Shown here one piece after another: positions 40,103 through 49,900 of a stretch of 64,000 nucleotides of DNA. This stretch comes from Marihabitans asiaticum (GTDB taxonomy: Bacteria; Actinomycetota; Actinomycetes; Actinomycetales; Dermatophilaceae). The position numbers were made by a program, and so were the translations under genes. Below the pieces are notes generated by a model that ran no database searches, had not been told where the DNA came from, and saw only the letters and a program-made list of their open reading frames with translations. Each line of letters starts with the position of its first letter. Within the stretch, counting starts at the first letter, position 1. Where the stretch lies: contig NZ_VIUW01000001.1 of NCBI RefSeq assembly GCF_007828725.1, forward strand, positions 806,001-870,000, in the 5' to 3' direction.

Positions 40103-40642
40103 TCAGCCCAGGGCCGCGCGGCGCTCGCGGGCGATGACGCTCGCGCCGTACCCGAGGTCGATCACGAGGATGATCGTCCACAGGCGCGCCGCACCGTAGA
40201 ACTGGTCGTGCGCGGCCGAGGTGCCGACGAGCAGGCCGGCGAGGACGAGCAGGACCGCGCCGACGACCCAGGCGATCGCATGGCGTCGCATCCCGTCGGT
40301 CTCGTGGCGGGCGCGTGCTGGACCGTGCTCGGGCTTCGGTGCCGGGGGCGGCCCACCGGCGTACCGATGGGCGAAGCGGACGTCGGCCCACCGCATCATC
40401 GAGTGGCCGAAGCCGACCGAGACCCCGATGTAGATCGCGGCCAGGGTGTGGGCGAAGGAGGGGTCGGCGCCGCTGCGTAGGTCGAGGACCGCGGCGCAGA
40501 GGGTCACGAGGTCGACCAGGGGCGCGGCGACGAGCAGGGCGGCCCCGAGACGAGGGCGGCGCAACGGGTAGCGGGCGACGAGCCCGGCGAGCAGGACCAG
40601 CCAGAAGCCGAGCTCCGAGCCGACGATGATCGCGTAGAGCAT
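40103..40642 (-). CDS. Predicted multi-pass membrane protein
   Basis: 179 residues with about five hydrophobic segments, a basic/Pro-rich loop (GGPPPAPKPEHGPARARHE) after the third, and a short cytoplasmic tail. No enzyme motif is recognised. ATG at 40642 follows GAAGGGG; the frame is open slightly upstream but would cross the operator. It is divergent from a TetR regulator with a shared operator, so it is probably that regulator's target. Confidence 0.8.
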   Translation of the reverse strand: MLYAIIVGSELGFWLVLLAGLVARYPLRRPRLGAALLVAAPLVDLVTLCAAVLDLRSGADPSFAHTLAAIYIGVSVGFGHSMMRWADVRFAHRYAGGPPPAPKPEHGPARARHETDGMRRHAIAWVVGAVLLVLAGLLVGTSAAHDQFYGAARLWTIILVIDLGYGASVIARERRAALG

Positions 40643-40672
40643 GGCGCACCCCTTCACCGTTAACAACACGAC

Positions 40673-40694
40673 TGTGCTAAAACAATCTAGCACA
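40673..40694. promoter_or_regulatory. Inverted repeat between the membrane protein and TetR genes
   Basis: TGTGCTA (40673-40679) and TAGCACA (40688-40694) are exact inverted copies with 8 bases between, in an AT-rich patch. Size and position between divergent genes fit a TetR-type operator acting on both. Confidence 0.65.
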
Positions 40695-40713
40695 ACTGTG
40701 TCACCATGCGGTC

Positions 40714-41292
40714 ATGCCGAAGATCGTCGACCACGACCAGCGCCGCGCCGACATCGCTACCGCCTTCGCCACCGTCGCCCGCCGGGACGGGGTGGCGGCG
40801 GCCTCGGTCCGCACGGTTGCCGCCGAGGCGGGACTGTCGCCGGGGGCGCTGCGGCACTACTTCGACAGCCAGGCGGGGCTGGTGCTCTTCGTCGCCGAGA
40901 GGCTGATCGGCACCGCGGAGCGGCGGACGCGGGCCGCCATCGCAGCGGCCGAGGGTCCGGAGGGTCGCCTTCAGGCGCTCGAGCAGCTGCTGCCTCTGGA
41001 CGATGCGCGCCGCGCGGAGTTCGACGTGTGGCACGCGGTCGTCGTCGGCGCGCGTGGCGATGCACGCCTCGCCGCGCTCAACGAGACGAGCTGGCAGGGC
41101 ATCGACCGGGTCTGCCGCTGGGTGCTCACCGAGACCGGGGTCGACGCGCCCCGCCTGGATGCCGAGACAGCCCGCCTGCACGTCCTCACCGACGGCCTCG
41201 CGCTGCACCTCTCGCTCAACCCGGACCGGATGACGCCGGCGTTGGCGCGCGCGGTCCTGCGCGATCACGTGGCGGCGCTCGCCGGGTCGTGA
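40714..41292 (+). CDS. TetR-family transcriptional regulator
   Basis: 192 residues. The N-terminal DNA-binding domain (about residues 10-55) shows RRADIATAFATVARRDG and VRTVAAEAGLSPGALRHYF, the usual TetR helix-turn-helix. The ligand-binding part resembles the TetR_C_6 (BetI-like) type. ATG at 40714 lies 20 bases after the operator. The likely target is the divergent membrane protein. It ends 12 bases before the convergent IclR gene. Confidence 0.9.
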   Translation: MPKIVDHDQRRADIATAFATVARRDGVAAASVRTVAAEAGLSPGALRHYFDSQAGLVLFVAERLIGTAERRTRAAIAAAEGPEGRLQALEQLLPLDDARRAEFDVWHAVVVGARGDARLAALNETSWQGIDRVCRWVLTETGVDAPRLDAETARLHVLTDGLALHLSLNPDRMTPALARAVLRDHVAALAGS

Positions 41293-41304
41293 CCTCCCTT
41301 CGGA

Positions 41305-42060
41305 TCAGGTCTGCCTGCCGCCCACCTGACGGGTGAGCGCACCTGCGGCACGGCGAAGGGGGGTGAGCAGCGCCGCGGTGTCGGTCACCGCCTCGTCCGG
41401 GTAGGTCAGGGCGATCGCGGCCAGCGGCTGGTCGGCCCGGTCGCGCACCGCGACGGCGACCGAGCTGAGCCCCGGGGTGACCGTCCCGGCCTCGACGGCG
41501 TGGCCGCGGCGCCGGATCGCGACGAGCTCGCGGCGCAGCGCGGACGGGGTCGCGGGCGAGTCGCCGCCGCGCACGACGGAGCTGACGCCGGGGAAGAGGG
41601 CGGTGACCTGCCGGCCCGGCAGCGCGGCGAGCAGAGCCAGGCCGCTGGCCGTCGTCGGGGCGGGCAGGCGCACACCGACGTCGGAGACGAGCAGCGGACG
41701 GCCGGGCGCCCGCTCCTCGATGACGTAGAGGACGTCCCGCCCATGCAGCACCGCGAGATGGGCGTTGTGGGTGGTCTCGTCGACGAGTCGCTGGATCACC
41801 GGCCGGGCGAGGCGTTGCAGCGGGTCCTGACGCTGGTAGCCGCTGGCCAGCTCGAAGGCCGCGACCCCAAGCCCCCACCGGCGGTCCTCGGCATAGTGGA
41901 TGACATAGCTCTGCTCGGCCAGCGCCGCGAGCAGGTGGTAGGTCGTGCTTCGAGGCAGGTCCAGCGCGCGGGCGATGGCCGAGGCGGGGAGCGGCTCGAC
42001 CCGCCCGGCGAGGTGAGACAGCAGGCGAAGGGCGTGACTCGCCGCGGGTGCGTTGCTCAC
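41305..42060 (-). CDS. IclR-family regulator, probable controller of the hut genes
   Basis: 251 residues from GTG at 42060. The winged helix (about residues 6-60) shows HALRLLSHLAG and ASAIARALDLPRSTTYHLLAAL; the effector domain has GLALLAALPG and a typical IclR C-terminus. The start is supported by TAGGAT seven bases upstream; the longer frame would read through the palindrome. Divergence from hutH and the shared palindrome suggest it senses histidine or urocanate and controls hut. That role is inference. Confidence 0.9.
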   Translation of the reverse strand: MSNAPAASHALRLLSHLAGRVEPLPASAIARALDLPRSTTYHLLAALAEQSYVIHYAEDRRWGLGVAAFELASGYQRQDPLQRLARPVIQRLVDETTHNAHLAVLHGRDVLYVIEERAPGRPLLVSDVGVRLPAPTTASGLALLAALPGRQVTALFPGVSSVVRGGDSPATPSALRRELVAIRRRGHAVEAGTVTPGLSSVAVAVRDRADQPLAAIALTYPDEAVTDTAALLTPLRRAAGALTRQVGGRQT

Positions 42061-42067
42061 CTGGGCG

Positions 42068-42073
42068 ATCCTA
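42068..42073 (-). promoter_or_regulatory. -10 box of the IclR gene, probable leaderless start
   Basis: TAGGAT on the minus strand lies exactly 7 bases before the GTG at 42060, with no Shine-Dalgarno. Confidence 0.55.
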
Positions 42074-42078
42074 GTCGG

Positions 42079-42098
42079 CTGTCTCGGATCCGAGACAG
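42079..42098. promoter_or_regulatory. Perfect 20-bp palindrome between the IclR gene and hutH
   Basis: CTGTCTCGGATCCGAGACAG is a perfect palindrome. It covers about -19 to -38 of the IclR gene and lies 53 bases before the hutH start, so a bound regulator would affect both directions. This is the expected layout for an IclR operator. Confidence 0.75.
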
Positions 42099-42151
42099 GA
42101 TCGACGACCCGGGGCTGGCGACGTGGCCCGGTCAGCGCTGAGATGGTCTGC

Positions 42152-43777
42152 ATGAGCGAGGCGAGGACGCAGAGCACCGGCGCGACAACCGACCGTGGTG
42201 ACGCGGCGGGGCGAGCCCCGATGGGCGCGCCAGAGGCGACGATCACCCTCGGCGAGCAGCCGCTGACCGTCGAGGACGTCGTGGCCGTGGCTCGGCACGG
42301 AGCGCGTGTCGAGATCGCCGACTTGGCGTGGGAGCGGGTTCGTCAGGCCCGAGAGGTGATCGACTCGCTCGCCGAGGACACCGTCGCCCACTACGGGGTG
42401 TCCACCGGCTTCGGCGCCCTGGCCACGACCCACATCCCGCACGAGAAGCGCGCCCGGCTGCAGCGCTCGCTGGTCCGTAGCCATGCCGCCGGCACCGGCC
42501 CGGAGGTCGAGGACGAGGTGGTCCGCGCGCTGATGCTGCTGCGAGTCAAGACCCTCGCCTCCGGACGCACCGGCATCCGCGAGGAGACCCTGCGCCTCTA
42601 CCTGGCCCTGCTCAACGAGGGCATCTCCCCGGTGGTCCACGAGTTCGGCTCGCTCGGCTGCTCCGGTGACCTTGCCCCGCTCGCTCACTGCGCGCTCGCG
42701 CTCATCGGCGAAGGTCGGGTGCGGGTGCGCGGCGGTGATCCGGTCGAGAGCCGAGAGGCGCTGGAGGGCGCCGGCCTGACTCCGGTCGAGCTGCACGAGA
42801 AGGAGGGCCTGGCACTGGTCAACGGCACCGACGGCATGCTCGGCATGCTCTGCCTGGCGATCCACGACCTGCGCGGCCTGCTCGCGGTAGCCGATGTCGC
42901 CTGCGGGATGAGCGTCGAGGGCCTGCTCGGCACCGACGACGTCTTCGCGGCTGACCTGCAGGAGCTGCGCCCGCACCCGGGCCAGGCCGCGTCCGCGGCC
43001 AACCTGCGCGCCGTGCTCGCCGACAGCCCGATCCGCGACAGCCACCGCGACCCCACCGCCTGCACCCGGGTGCAGGACGCGTACTCCCTTCGCTGCGCAC
43101 CGCAGGTGCACGGCGGTGCCCGGGACACGCTCGAGCACGCCGCGCTCGTCGCCGGCCGCGAGCTGCAGGCCGCGGTGGACAACCCGGTCGTCACCCTCGA
43201 CGGGCGGGTGGAGTCCAACGGCAACTTCCACGGCGCCCCGGTGGCGTACGTCCTGGACTTCCTCGCGATCGTCGCCGCCGACGTCGCGAGCATGAGCGAG
43301 CGGCGCACCGACCGCTTCCTCGACCCGGCGCGCAACCACGGGCTCCCGCCCTTCCTCGCCGATGACCCCGGTACCGACTCCGGGCTGATGATCGCCCAGT
43401 ACACCGCCGCCGGGATGGTCAGCGAGCTGAAGCGCCTCGCCAGCCCCGCCAGCGTCGACTCGATCCCCAGCAGCGCGATGCAGGAGGACCACGTCTCGAT
43501 GGGGTGGGCGTCGGCCCGCGCCCTGCGCCGGTCCGTGGACATCCTCGCCCGGGTGCTGACCATCGAGCTGCTCACCGCGGCGCGGGGGATCGCGCTGCGC
43601 GCCCCCCTTCGTCCCGCCCCCGCGACCGGTGCGGCCATCGATGCCCTGGCTGCGGTCACCCGGGTCGAGCCCGGAGAGGACCGGATCCTCGCGCACGACA
43701 TCGAGCCGGCCTACCAGGCGGTGCTCGACGGGAGCGTGCGTGCCGCCGTCGAGCAGGTCGTCGGTGGGCTGCGGTGA
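42152..43777 (+). CDS. hutH: Histidine ammonia-lyase
   Basis: 541 residues from ATG at 42152; an ATG at 42221 gives 518 residues, nearer the usual length, and is a real alternative, since neither has a strong ribosome-binding site. HutH deaminates L-histidine to urocanate, the first step of histidine degradation. It needs the MIO cofactor made from an Ala-Ser-Gly triad; here the triad reads Cys-Ser-Gly (C170-S171-G172 in [14 protein letters not shown]). [26 protein letters not shown] and ESNGNFHG are conserved. It heads the hutHUGI operon. Confidence 0.95.
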   Translation: MSEARTQSTGATTDRGDAAGRAPMGAPEATITLGEQPLTVEDVVAVARHGARVEIADLAWERVRQAREVIDSLAEDTVAHYGVSTGFGALATTHIPHEKRARLQRSLVRSHAAGTGPEVEDEVVRALMLLRVKTLASGRTGIREETLRLYLALLNEGISPVVHEFGSLGCSGDLAPLAHCALALIGEGRVRVRGGDPVESREALEGAGLTPVELHEKEGLALVNGTDGMLGMLCLAIHDLRGLLAVADVACGMSVEGLLGTDDVFAADLQELRPHPGQAASAANLRAVLADSPIRDSHRDPTACTRVQDAYSLRCAPQVHGGARDTLEHAALVAGRELQAAVDNPVVTLDGRVESNGNFHGAPVAYVLDFLAIVAADVASMSERRTDRFLDPARNHGLPPFLADDPGTDSGLMIAQYTAAGMVSELKRLASPASVDSIPSSAMQEDHVSMGWASARALRRSVDILARVLTIELLTAARGIALRAPLRPAPATGAAIDALAAVTRVEPGEDRILAHDIEPAYQAVLDGSVRAAVEQVVGGLR

Positions 43778-43836
43778 GTGGCGCACGATCACCCCACGCA
43801 GCTGAGCACGATCCGACCGAGACCGAAGGAGTGAGC

Positions 43837-45546
43837 ATGGACGGAGCACGGGAGGTGCGCGCGCCGCGCGGCACCGAGATCACCGCGAAGAGCTGGCAGA
43901 CCGAGGCGCCGCTGCGGATGCTGCAGAACAACCTCGACCCCGAGGTCGCCGAGCGGCCCGACGACCTCGTCGTCTACGGCGGCACCGGTCGTGCGGCGCG
44001 GTCCTGGGCCGCCTTCGACGCGATCGTGCGCGTCCTGACCGACCTCGAGGACGACGAGACGCTGCTCGTGCAGTCCGGCAAGCCGGTCGGCGTGCTGCGC
44101 ACCCACGAGTGGGCGCCGCGCGTGCTCATCGCCAACTCCAACCTCGTCGGGGACTGGGCGACCTGGGAGCACTTCCGTGAGCTCGAGGCGGAGGAGCTGA
44201 TGATGTACGGCCAGATGACGGCCGGGTCGTGGATCTACATCGCCACCCAGGGCATCCTCCAGGGCACCTACGAGACCTTCGCCGCGGTCGCGCGCAAGCT
44301 GCACGGTCAGGGTCGCCTCGACGAGCCGACCCTGCACGGCACCCTGACGATCACCGGCGGCTGCGGCGGCATGGGCGGGGCCCAGCCGCTCGCGGTCACC
44401 CTCAACGGCGGCGCCGTGCTCGTCGTCGACGTCGACCAGACGCGTCTGGAGCGGCGACGCGCCAAGCGGTACCTCGACGAGGTGAGCACCGACCTCGACG
44501 ACGCCCTGCGCCAGCTGCAGGTGGCCAAGGATGAGCGTCGCCCGCTCTCGGTCGGGCTCGTCGGCAACGCCGCGACCGTCTTCCCCGAGATCCTGCGCCG
44601 CCACCGGGCCGGCGAGATCACCGTCGACGTCGTGACCGACCAGACCAGCGCCCACGACCCCCTCAGCTATCTGCCCGCCGAGTACCAGCTCGGGGAGTGG
44701 GAGCAGGAGGCGAAGGGGGACCCCGCCGGCTTCACGAAGAAGGCGCGCGAGTCGATGGCCGCCCAGGTCCAGGCGATGGTCGAGTTGGCGGACGAGGGGG
44801 CTGAGGTCTTCGACTACGGCAACAGCATCCGCGACGAGGCCCGCAAGGCCGGGTACGCCCGGGCCTTCGAGTTCCCCGGCTTCGTCCCCGCGTACATCCG
44901 TCCGCTCTTCTGCGAGGGGCTGGGCCCCTTCCGCTGGGTGGCGCTCTCCGGCGATCCGGAGGACATCGCCGTCACCGACGCCGCGCTCAAGGAGCTCTTC
45001 CCCGAGGACGAGCACCTGCACCGCTGGCTCGACGCTGCCGGCGAGCTCGTCGAGTTCGAGGGGCTGCCGGCGCGGATCTGCTGGCTCGGCTACGGCGAGC
45101 GGCACCGGGCGGGGATGCTCTTCAACGACCTCGTCCGGGACGGCAAGGTCAAGGCGCCGATCGTCATCGGTCGCGACCACCTCGACTCCGGCTCGGTCGC
45201 CTCCCCGTACCGGGAGACCGAGGGCATGCTCGACGGGACCGACGCGGTCGCTGACTGGCCGCTGCTCAACGCGCTCACCGCGACCAGCTCGGGCGCGACC
45301 TGGGTCTCGATCCACCACGGCGGCGGGGTCGGCATCGGCCGCTCGATCCACGCCGGGCAGGTCGGGGTCGCCGACGGCACCGACCTCGCCCGGCAGAAGC
45401 TTCAGCGGCTGCTGACCAACGACCCCGCCATGGGGGTGCTGCGTCACGTCGACGCCGGGTACTCCCGGGCGGTCGAGGTCGCCGAGGAGCGCGGCGTGCG
45501 GGTGCCGATGGACCCGACCATCCGGGACGCGAAGGGGGAGGCGTGA
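43837..45546 (+). CDS. hutU: Urocanate hydratase
   Basis: 569 residues, normal length. It converts urocanate to imidazolonepropionate using tightly bound NAD. The NAD-binding [10 protein letters not shown] is at residues 174-183, and [19 protein letters not shown] and [19 protein letters not shown] are family motifs. ATG at 43837 sits 6 bases after AAGGAG; GTG at 43831 has no spacing to it. The stop overlaps the hutG GTG. Confidence 0.97.
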   Translation: MDGAREVRAPRGTEITAKSWQTEAPLRMLQNNLDPEVAERPDDLVVYGGTGRAARSWAAFDAIVRVLTDLEDDETLLVQSGKPVGVLRTHEWAPRVLIANSNLVGDWATWEHFRELEAEELMMYGQMTAGSWIYIATQGILQGTYETFAAVARKLHGQGRLDEPTLHGTLTITGGCGGMGGAQPLAVTLNGGAVLVVDVDQTRLERRRAKRYLDEVSTDLDDALRQLQVAKDERRPLSVGLVGNAATVFPEILRRHRAGEITVDVVTDQTSAHDPLSYLPAEYQLGEWEQEAKGDPAGFTKKARESMAAQVQAMVELADEGAEVFDYGNSIRDEARKAGYARAFEFPGFVPAYIRPLFCEGLGPFRWVALSGDPEDIAVTDAALKELFPEDEHLHRWLDAAGELVEFEGLPARICWLGYGERHRAGMLFNDLVRDGKVKAPIVIGRDHLDSGSVASPYRETEGMLDGTDAVADWPLLNALTATSSGATWVSIHHGGGVGIGRSIHAGQVGVADGTDLARQKLQRLLTNDPAMGVLRHVDAGYSRAVEVAEERGVRVPMDPTIRDAKGEA

Positions 45547-46487
45547 GCTCCCCCTTCGCCTGGACCGGTCGGGATGACGGGCCGGGGCCGGAGCACCGCC
45601 GGGTCCACCACGTCGTCCGCCCCGACGGCGCAGGCCCCGGCGACGAGCCGGTCGATGTCGCGCTGCTTGGCTTCGCCAGCGACGAGGGGGTGCAGCGCAA
45701 CAAGGGTCGGGTCGGGGCCGCCGAGGGGCCGGCCGCCCTGCGCTCGGCGGTGGCCTCGCTCGCGGTGCACGAGGAGCTGGCGGTCCGTGACCACGGGGAC
45801 GTAGCCGTCACTGGCGGCGACCTCGAAGGGGGTCAGGCTCGACTCGGCGAGGCGATCGCCGCCGCCCGTGACGGTGCACCCCTGACCGTCGTCCTCGGCG
45901 GCGGGCACGAGACCGCCTACGGCAGCTACTGCGGGCTGGCGGCCGATGGCCATCGACCGCGGCTGGGCATCCTCAACCTCGACGCCCACTTCGACCTGCG
46001 CCAGGCCGACGAGGCGACCTCGGGCACCCCCTTCGCCCAGATCGCGCGCGACCGGGCGCGGGCCGGTGCCCAGATGCACTACGCCGTGCTCGGGATCAGC
46101 CGGGCGAGCAACACGACCGCGCTCTTCGAGACCGCGGAGCGGGTCGGCGCGCGCTGGTTGCTCGACGACGACTGCCAGGAGGTCGCGCCCGCGCGGGCCT
46201 TCGTCGAGGAGTTCCTCGCCGGGGTCGACGAGGTGTACCTGAGCATCGACCTCGACGTGCTGCCCGCCGCGGTCGCGCCCGGGGTGAGCGCCCCGGCCGC
46301 GCTCGGGGTCCCGGTCTCGGTGATCCAGGCGGTCTGCGACGCGGTCGCCGACTCCGGCACGCTGGTCCATCTCGACGTCACCGAGCTCAACCCGCGCCTG
46401 GATCTCGACTCGCGCACGGCGCGGGTCGCTGCCCGGCTGGTCCACCGGCTGATGACTCGGGCGGTCGCGGCGAGGAGGGCCTCGTGA
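45543..46487 (+). CDS. hutG: Formimidoylglutamase
   Basis: 314 residues of the ureohydrolase (arginase) fold. It releases formamide and glutamate from formiminoglutamate. The two-manganese site is complete: H122 in GGGHE, D147/H149/D151 in NLDAHFD and D236/D238 in SIDLDVL. GTG at 45543 overlaps the hutU stop by 4 bases and its own stop overlaps hutI, giving tight coupling. Agmatinase-like alternatives are excluded by the hut context. Confidence 0.94.
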   Translation: MSSPFAWTGRDDGPGPEHRRVHHVVRPDGAGPGDEPVDVALLGFASDEGVQRNKGRVGAAEGPAALRSAVASLAVHEELAVRDHGDVAVTGGDLEGGQARLGEAIAAARDGAPLTVVLGGGHETAYGSYCGLAADGHRPRLGILNLDAHFDLRQADEATSGTPFAQIARDRARAGAQMHYAVLGISRASNTTALFETAERVGARWLLDDDCQEVAPARAFVEEFLAGVDEVYLSIDLDVLPAAVAPGVSAPAALGVPVSVIQAVCDAVADSGTLVHLDVTELNPRLDLDSRTARVAARLVHRLMTRAVAARRAS

Positions 46488-47674
46488 GCGCCAGCACGCT
46501 CGTCACCGGCATCGGGGAGCTGGTCACGGGTGACGGCAGCGGCGAGGCGGGCCTGGGGGTGCGCCACGACGACGCCGCGCTGGTGCTCGAGGAGCGCGAA
46601 GGGGTCCCGACCGTCGCCTGGGTCGGCCCGGCAGCCGCCGCACCGCCGGCCGACGCGCGGGTCGACGTCGAGGGTCGGGCGGTGGTTCCCGGTTTCGTCG
46701 ACAGCCACAGCCATCTCGTCTTCGACGGCGACCGGTCCGGGGAGTTCGCCGCCCGGATGACCGGGACCCCCTACGACGGGGGCGGGATCGCGACGACGAT
46801 GGACGCGACCCGCGCGGCGAGCGACGCACGCCTGCGCGACCTCGTCGTCGGCCGGGTCGCCGAGATGCGGGCCCAGGGCACGACGACCGTCGAGATCAAG
46901 TCCGGCTACGGGCTCGATGTCGAGCAGGAGGTGCGCGCGGTGCGTCTCGCCGCGGAGGTCACCGACGAGGTGACCTTCCTCGGGGCGCACGTCGTGCCCC
47001 CGTCGATGCGCGACGACCGCGAGGCCTATCTCGATCTCGTCACGGGGGAGATGCTCACGGCGTGCGCGCCGTACGCGCGATGGGTCGACGTCTTCTGCGA
47101 GCCGCACTCTCCGCACGCCTTCACCGAGGAGGAGTCGCGTCGGGTGCTGCTGGCCGGCCGCGAGGCGGGTCTGGAGCTGAGGGTGCACGGCAATCAGCTG
47201 GGTCACGGCCCGGGCGTCCAGCTCGCCGTCGAGCTCGGCGCGGCGAGCGTGGACCACTGCACCTATCTCTGCGACGCCGACGTCGAGGCGCTCGCTGGTG
47301 CGTCGGCGACGACGGTCGCGACGCTGCTGCCAGGCGTGGAGTTCTCCACCCGCTCGCCGTACCCGGATGCGGGCACCCTGCTGGACGCGGGGGTCTCGAT
47401 CGCGCTGGCCACGGACTGCAACCCCGGGACGTGCGCCACGAGCTCGATGCCCTTCGTCATCGCGCTCGCCGTGCGCGAGATGGGGCTCTCCCCGGCGCAG
47501 GCGCTCGCGGCCGCGACGGTCGGCGGGGCGAAGGCGTTGCGCCGCACGGACGTCGGCACCCTGACCGTGGGCTCACGTGCCGACCTCACCGTCATCGACG
47601 CACCGTCCTACACCCACCTTGCCTATCGCCCGGGGGTGCCGCTGGCGCGGGCGCTGAACCTGTCGTCGGGCTGA
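46484..47674 (+). CDS. hutI: Imidazolonepropionase
   Basis: 396 residues of the amidohydrolase superfamily. It hydrolyses imidazolonepropionate to formiminoglutamate. The metal-binding H75 and H77 lie in [10 protein letters not shown], and [21 protein letters not shown] and [11 protein letters not shown] are family motifs. GTG at 46484 overlaps hutG. Its last 52 bases overlap the 3' end of the convergent rmuC gene. Confidence 0.95.
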   Translation: MSASTLVTGIGELVTGDGSGEAGLGVRHDDAALVLEEREGVPTVAWVGPAAAAPPADARVDVEGRAVVPGFVDSHSHLVFDGDRSGEFAARMTGTPYDGGGIATTMDATRAASDARLRDLVVGRVAEMRAQGTTTVEIKSGYGLDVEQEVRAVRLAAEVTDEVTFLGAHVVPPSMRDDREAYLDLVTGEMLTACAPYARWVDVFCEPHSPHAFTEEESRRVLLAGREAGLELRVHGNQLGHGPGVQLAVELGAASVDHCTYLCDADVEALAGASATTVATLLPGVEFSTRSPYPDAGTLLDAGVSIALATDCNPGTCATSSMPFVIALAVREMGLSPAQALAAATVGGAKALRRTDVGTLTVGSRADLTVIDAPSYTHLAYRPGVPLARALNLSSG

Positions 47675-48891
47675 GGGCGCTGATCGAGGTCGAGCTCGGG
47701 GCGCCCGTGCGGACCCGCGGCCAGGTCGAGCTCCTCGACCAGCTCGGGTGCGCTGAGCGCCCGCGGCGCGGTCTCGACCGGCTCGAGCTCGGCGATGGCG
47801 TCGGTCGAGAGGCCGATGTCGGTCATCCGCCGCGCCGAGACGAAGACGCGTGACTCCAGCGTGCCCACCAGGGCGTTGTAGGCCTCCACGCTGCGGGCGA
47901 GGCTCTTGCCCATCGCGCTCGTCCGGTCGCCGAGGGTGCCGAGCCGCTGGTAGAGCTCGCGGCCGACGTCGAGCAGCTCCTGGGCGCTGCGGGTCAGGGC
48001 GTCCTGCTGCCAGGTGTAGGCGATGGTCCGCAGCAGGGCGAGCAGCGTCGCCGGGGAGGTGAGCACGACTCGCTCCCTCATCGCCTCCTCGTGCAGGGAG
48101 GGGTCCGCAGAGAGGGCGGCGGCCAGGGTCGCGTCGGTGGGAACGAAGCACACGACCATCTCCGGCGAGGGCTCGAAGGCGGTCCAGTACTCCTTGGCCG
48201 CCAGCGTCCGGACGTGGGAGCGCAACGCCTTGGCGTGCCGGCTCAGCGCCGCCGCGCGCTGCTCGTCACTGACGTCCTCGCCGTGCGCGGCGAGCCAGTC
48301 GCTCATCGGTGCCTTGGCGTCGATGACGAGCTGTTTCTCCCCGGGCAACCGGACGACGACGTCCGGGTTCACCCCTTCGCCCGCGGTGTTGGTACCCCGC
48401 GCCTGCTCCTCGAAGTCGCAGCGCGGCAGCATGCCGGAGACCTCGAGCACCCGGCGCAGCTGGGTCTCACCCCACTGGCCGCGCACCGAGGACACCCGCA
48501 GCGACCCCGCGAGCGACTGGGTCTCCCGGCCCACCGTCGCGGTGCTCTCCTCGAGCCGGACCAGCGCATCACGCACCCCGGCGAACTGGTCGACCCGGTC
48601 TCGCTCCAGCGTCTGCACCTGCGTGCTCACCCGGGCCAGCGCGTCCTGCACCGGACGCAAGGCCGCGGCCGTCTGCGCGTCGTCGGCGACGGTCGCCTCG
48701 AGGTCGACCACCCGGGCGCGCAGCACGTCGCGCTCGGAGGTCGCCGCCGCGAGCTCCTCACGGGCCGAGGCAGCGCCAAGCACCGCCTCGGTACGAGCCG
48801 AGAGGACGCTCCCACGGGCGTAGCCCCACGCCAGGGCGGCCCCGAGCGCTGCACCGATCACCAGCCCGACGAGCAAGGTCGTGATGTCCAT
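47623..48891 (-). CDS. rmuC: DNA recombination protein RmuC
   Basis: 422 residues. RmuC is a nuclease-fold protein reported to limit recombination at inverted repeats. An N-terminal membrane helix ([20 protein letters not shown]) is followed by a coiled-coil region (about 30-130) and the conserved core [29 protein letters not shown] and [15 protein letters not shown] at 48891 is the first start before the helix. The TAG at 47623 lies inside hutI on the other strand, an overlap of 52 bases. Confidence 0.93.
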   Translation of the reverse strand: MDITTLLVGLVIGAALGAALAWGYARGSVLSARTEAVLGAASAREELAAATSERDVLRARVVDLEATVADDAQTAAALRPVQDALARVSTQVQTLERDRVDQFAGVRDALVRLEESTATVGRETQSLAGSLRVSSVRGQWGETQLRRVLEVSGMLPRCDFEEQARGTNTAGEGVNPDVVVRLPGEKQLVIDAKAPMSDWLAAHGEDVSDEQRAAALSRHAKALRSHVRTLAAKEYWTAFEPSPEMVVCFVPTDATLAAALSADPSLHEEAMRERVVLTSPATLLALLRTIAYTWQQDALTRSAQELLDVGRELYQRLGTLGDRTSAMGKSLARSVEAYNALVGTLESRVFVSARRMTDIGLSTDAIAELEPVETAPRALSAPELVEELDLAAGPHGRPELDLDQRPQPDDRFSARASGTPGR

Positions 48892-48927
48892 GGGTCCACC
48901 CAACCAGCGAGCACCGACAACGCTGGA

Positions 48928-48933
48928 TACCGT
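48928..48933 (+). promoter_or_regulatory. -10 box of a probable leaderless Nudix transcript
   Basis: TACCGT lies 6 bases before the Nudix ATG with no Shine-Dalgarno. It is in the 48-base gap between divergent rmuC and the Nudix gene. Confidence 0.55.
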
Positions 48934-48939
48934 GGCCGC

Positions 48940-49503
48940 ATGGCGCGGGACGAGACGGAGCACGAGGTCAAGGACGAGGTCCAGGGTGCCCAGGGGGAGA
49001 AGGGTCCCGATCTCGGCTCGGAGCAGGGGCGGCTGGCCTTCATCCGGGTGCTGAACTCGCGGCTGCCGAAGAAGCGCCTCATCGCTCAGGGGCTGCTGCG
49101 CAACGAGCACGGCGAGGTGCTGCTCTGCCAGCTGGTCTACAAGAAGGACTGGGACCTGCCCGGTGGCGTCGTCGACCCGGGGGAGTCCCCGGCGCACTGC
49201 GTGGCCCGCGAGGTCCGCGAGGAGCTCGGCCTGAGTCTCGGGGTCGGTGGCATGCTCGCGGTGAACTGGCTGCCGCCCTACCGGGGGTGGGACGACGCGC
49301 TGCTCGTCCTCTTCGACCTCGGTAGCGTCGAGGCATCGATCCTCGAGGAGGCGGTGCTGCAGCGGCGCGAGATCAAGGCCGTCCACTGGGTCGACCCGGC
49401 GCAGGCGAGCGAGCGCGTCGCGCCCTACACCGCCGCCATGCTCGCTCAGGCCGTCGCGGCGCAGACCACCCTCTACCTGGAGAACTCGGCGGAGCCGACA
49501 TGA
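48940..49503 (+). CDS. Nudix hydrolase
   Basis: 187 residues. The Nudix box is complete: GGVVDPGESPAHCVAREV followed by REELGL, fitting Gx5Ex7REUxEExGU. It hydrolyses a nucleoside diphosphate linked to some group; substrate unknown. The first 30 residues are charged and Glu/Gln-rich. ATG at 48940 is supported by the -10 box. The stop overlaps the next gene's ATG. Confidence 0.92.
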   Translation: MARDETEHEVKDEVQGAQGEKGPDLGSEQGRLAFIRVLNSRLPKKRLIAQGLLRNEHGEVLLCQLVYKKDWDLPGGVVDPGESPAHCVAREVREELGLSLGVGGMLAVNWLPPYRGWDDALLVLFDLGSVEASILEEAVLQRREIKAVHWVDPAQASERVAPYTAAMLAQAVAAQTTLYLENSAEPT

Positions 49504-49787
49504 CCGAGCCGGATCCGGCGGAGCGGGTCGACCGGCTCATCGAGCGGCGTCAGGCGAGGCGAAGCGCCTCCTCAGGCTTCGCGCTGTGGGACTTCTGGGG
49601 CCGTGAGGTGGTCAAGGACGCGGTGTTGCTCCTGCTGGCGATACCGGTCCTTGTTGGTCTGGTCGCCGCTCCCTTCGCCATCGGGTCGCCTCGCTGGTGG
49701 GTGCCGTGGGTCTTCGTCGCGGTCGGCGTCGCGCTCTTCGTCGGGGTGCGCGGGCCGCTGCGGACCTGGGTGGCGAAGGGGGAGTAG
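49500..49787 (+). CDS. Small two-helix membrane protein
   Basis: 95 residues. A charged N-terminus (AERVDRLIERRQARRS) is followed by two hydrophobic segments, AVLLLLAIPVLVGLVAAPFA and VPWVFVAVGVALFVGV. Function not recognised. ATG at 49500 overlaps the Nudix stop, so the two are co-translated. Confidence 0.78.
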   Translation: MTEPDPAERVDRLIERRQARRSASSGFALWDFWGREVVKDAVLLLLAIPVLVGLVAAPFAIGSPRWWVPWVFVAVGVALFVGVRGPLRTWVAKGE

Positions 49788-49841
49788 GCCCGGTCCAGCG
49801 GGCCTGTGGAGATCTCGAGATGCGGCCCGCTCAGATCTGGC

Positions 49842-49847
49842 TACCGT
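49842..49847 (+). promoter_or_regulatory. Possible -10 box for the DUF6318-type lipoprotein gene
   Basis: TACCGT fits TANNNT and lies about 50 bases before the start at 49901. The gap 49788-49900 holds no other recognisable element apart from short ATCTCGAGAT symmetry near 49812. Confidence 0.3.
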
Positions 49848-49900
49848 TGGTGGCGCCTGGCGGGTGCCGGGCGGGCGCAGGCTGATGGAGGGACATGCTG

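Noticed and set aside
43789..45447. A 552-residue minus-strand frame opposite hutU
   Set aside because: Same artefact: Arg/Asp/Leu-rich sequence with no motif, fully covered by a clear urocanate hydratase.
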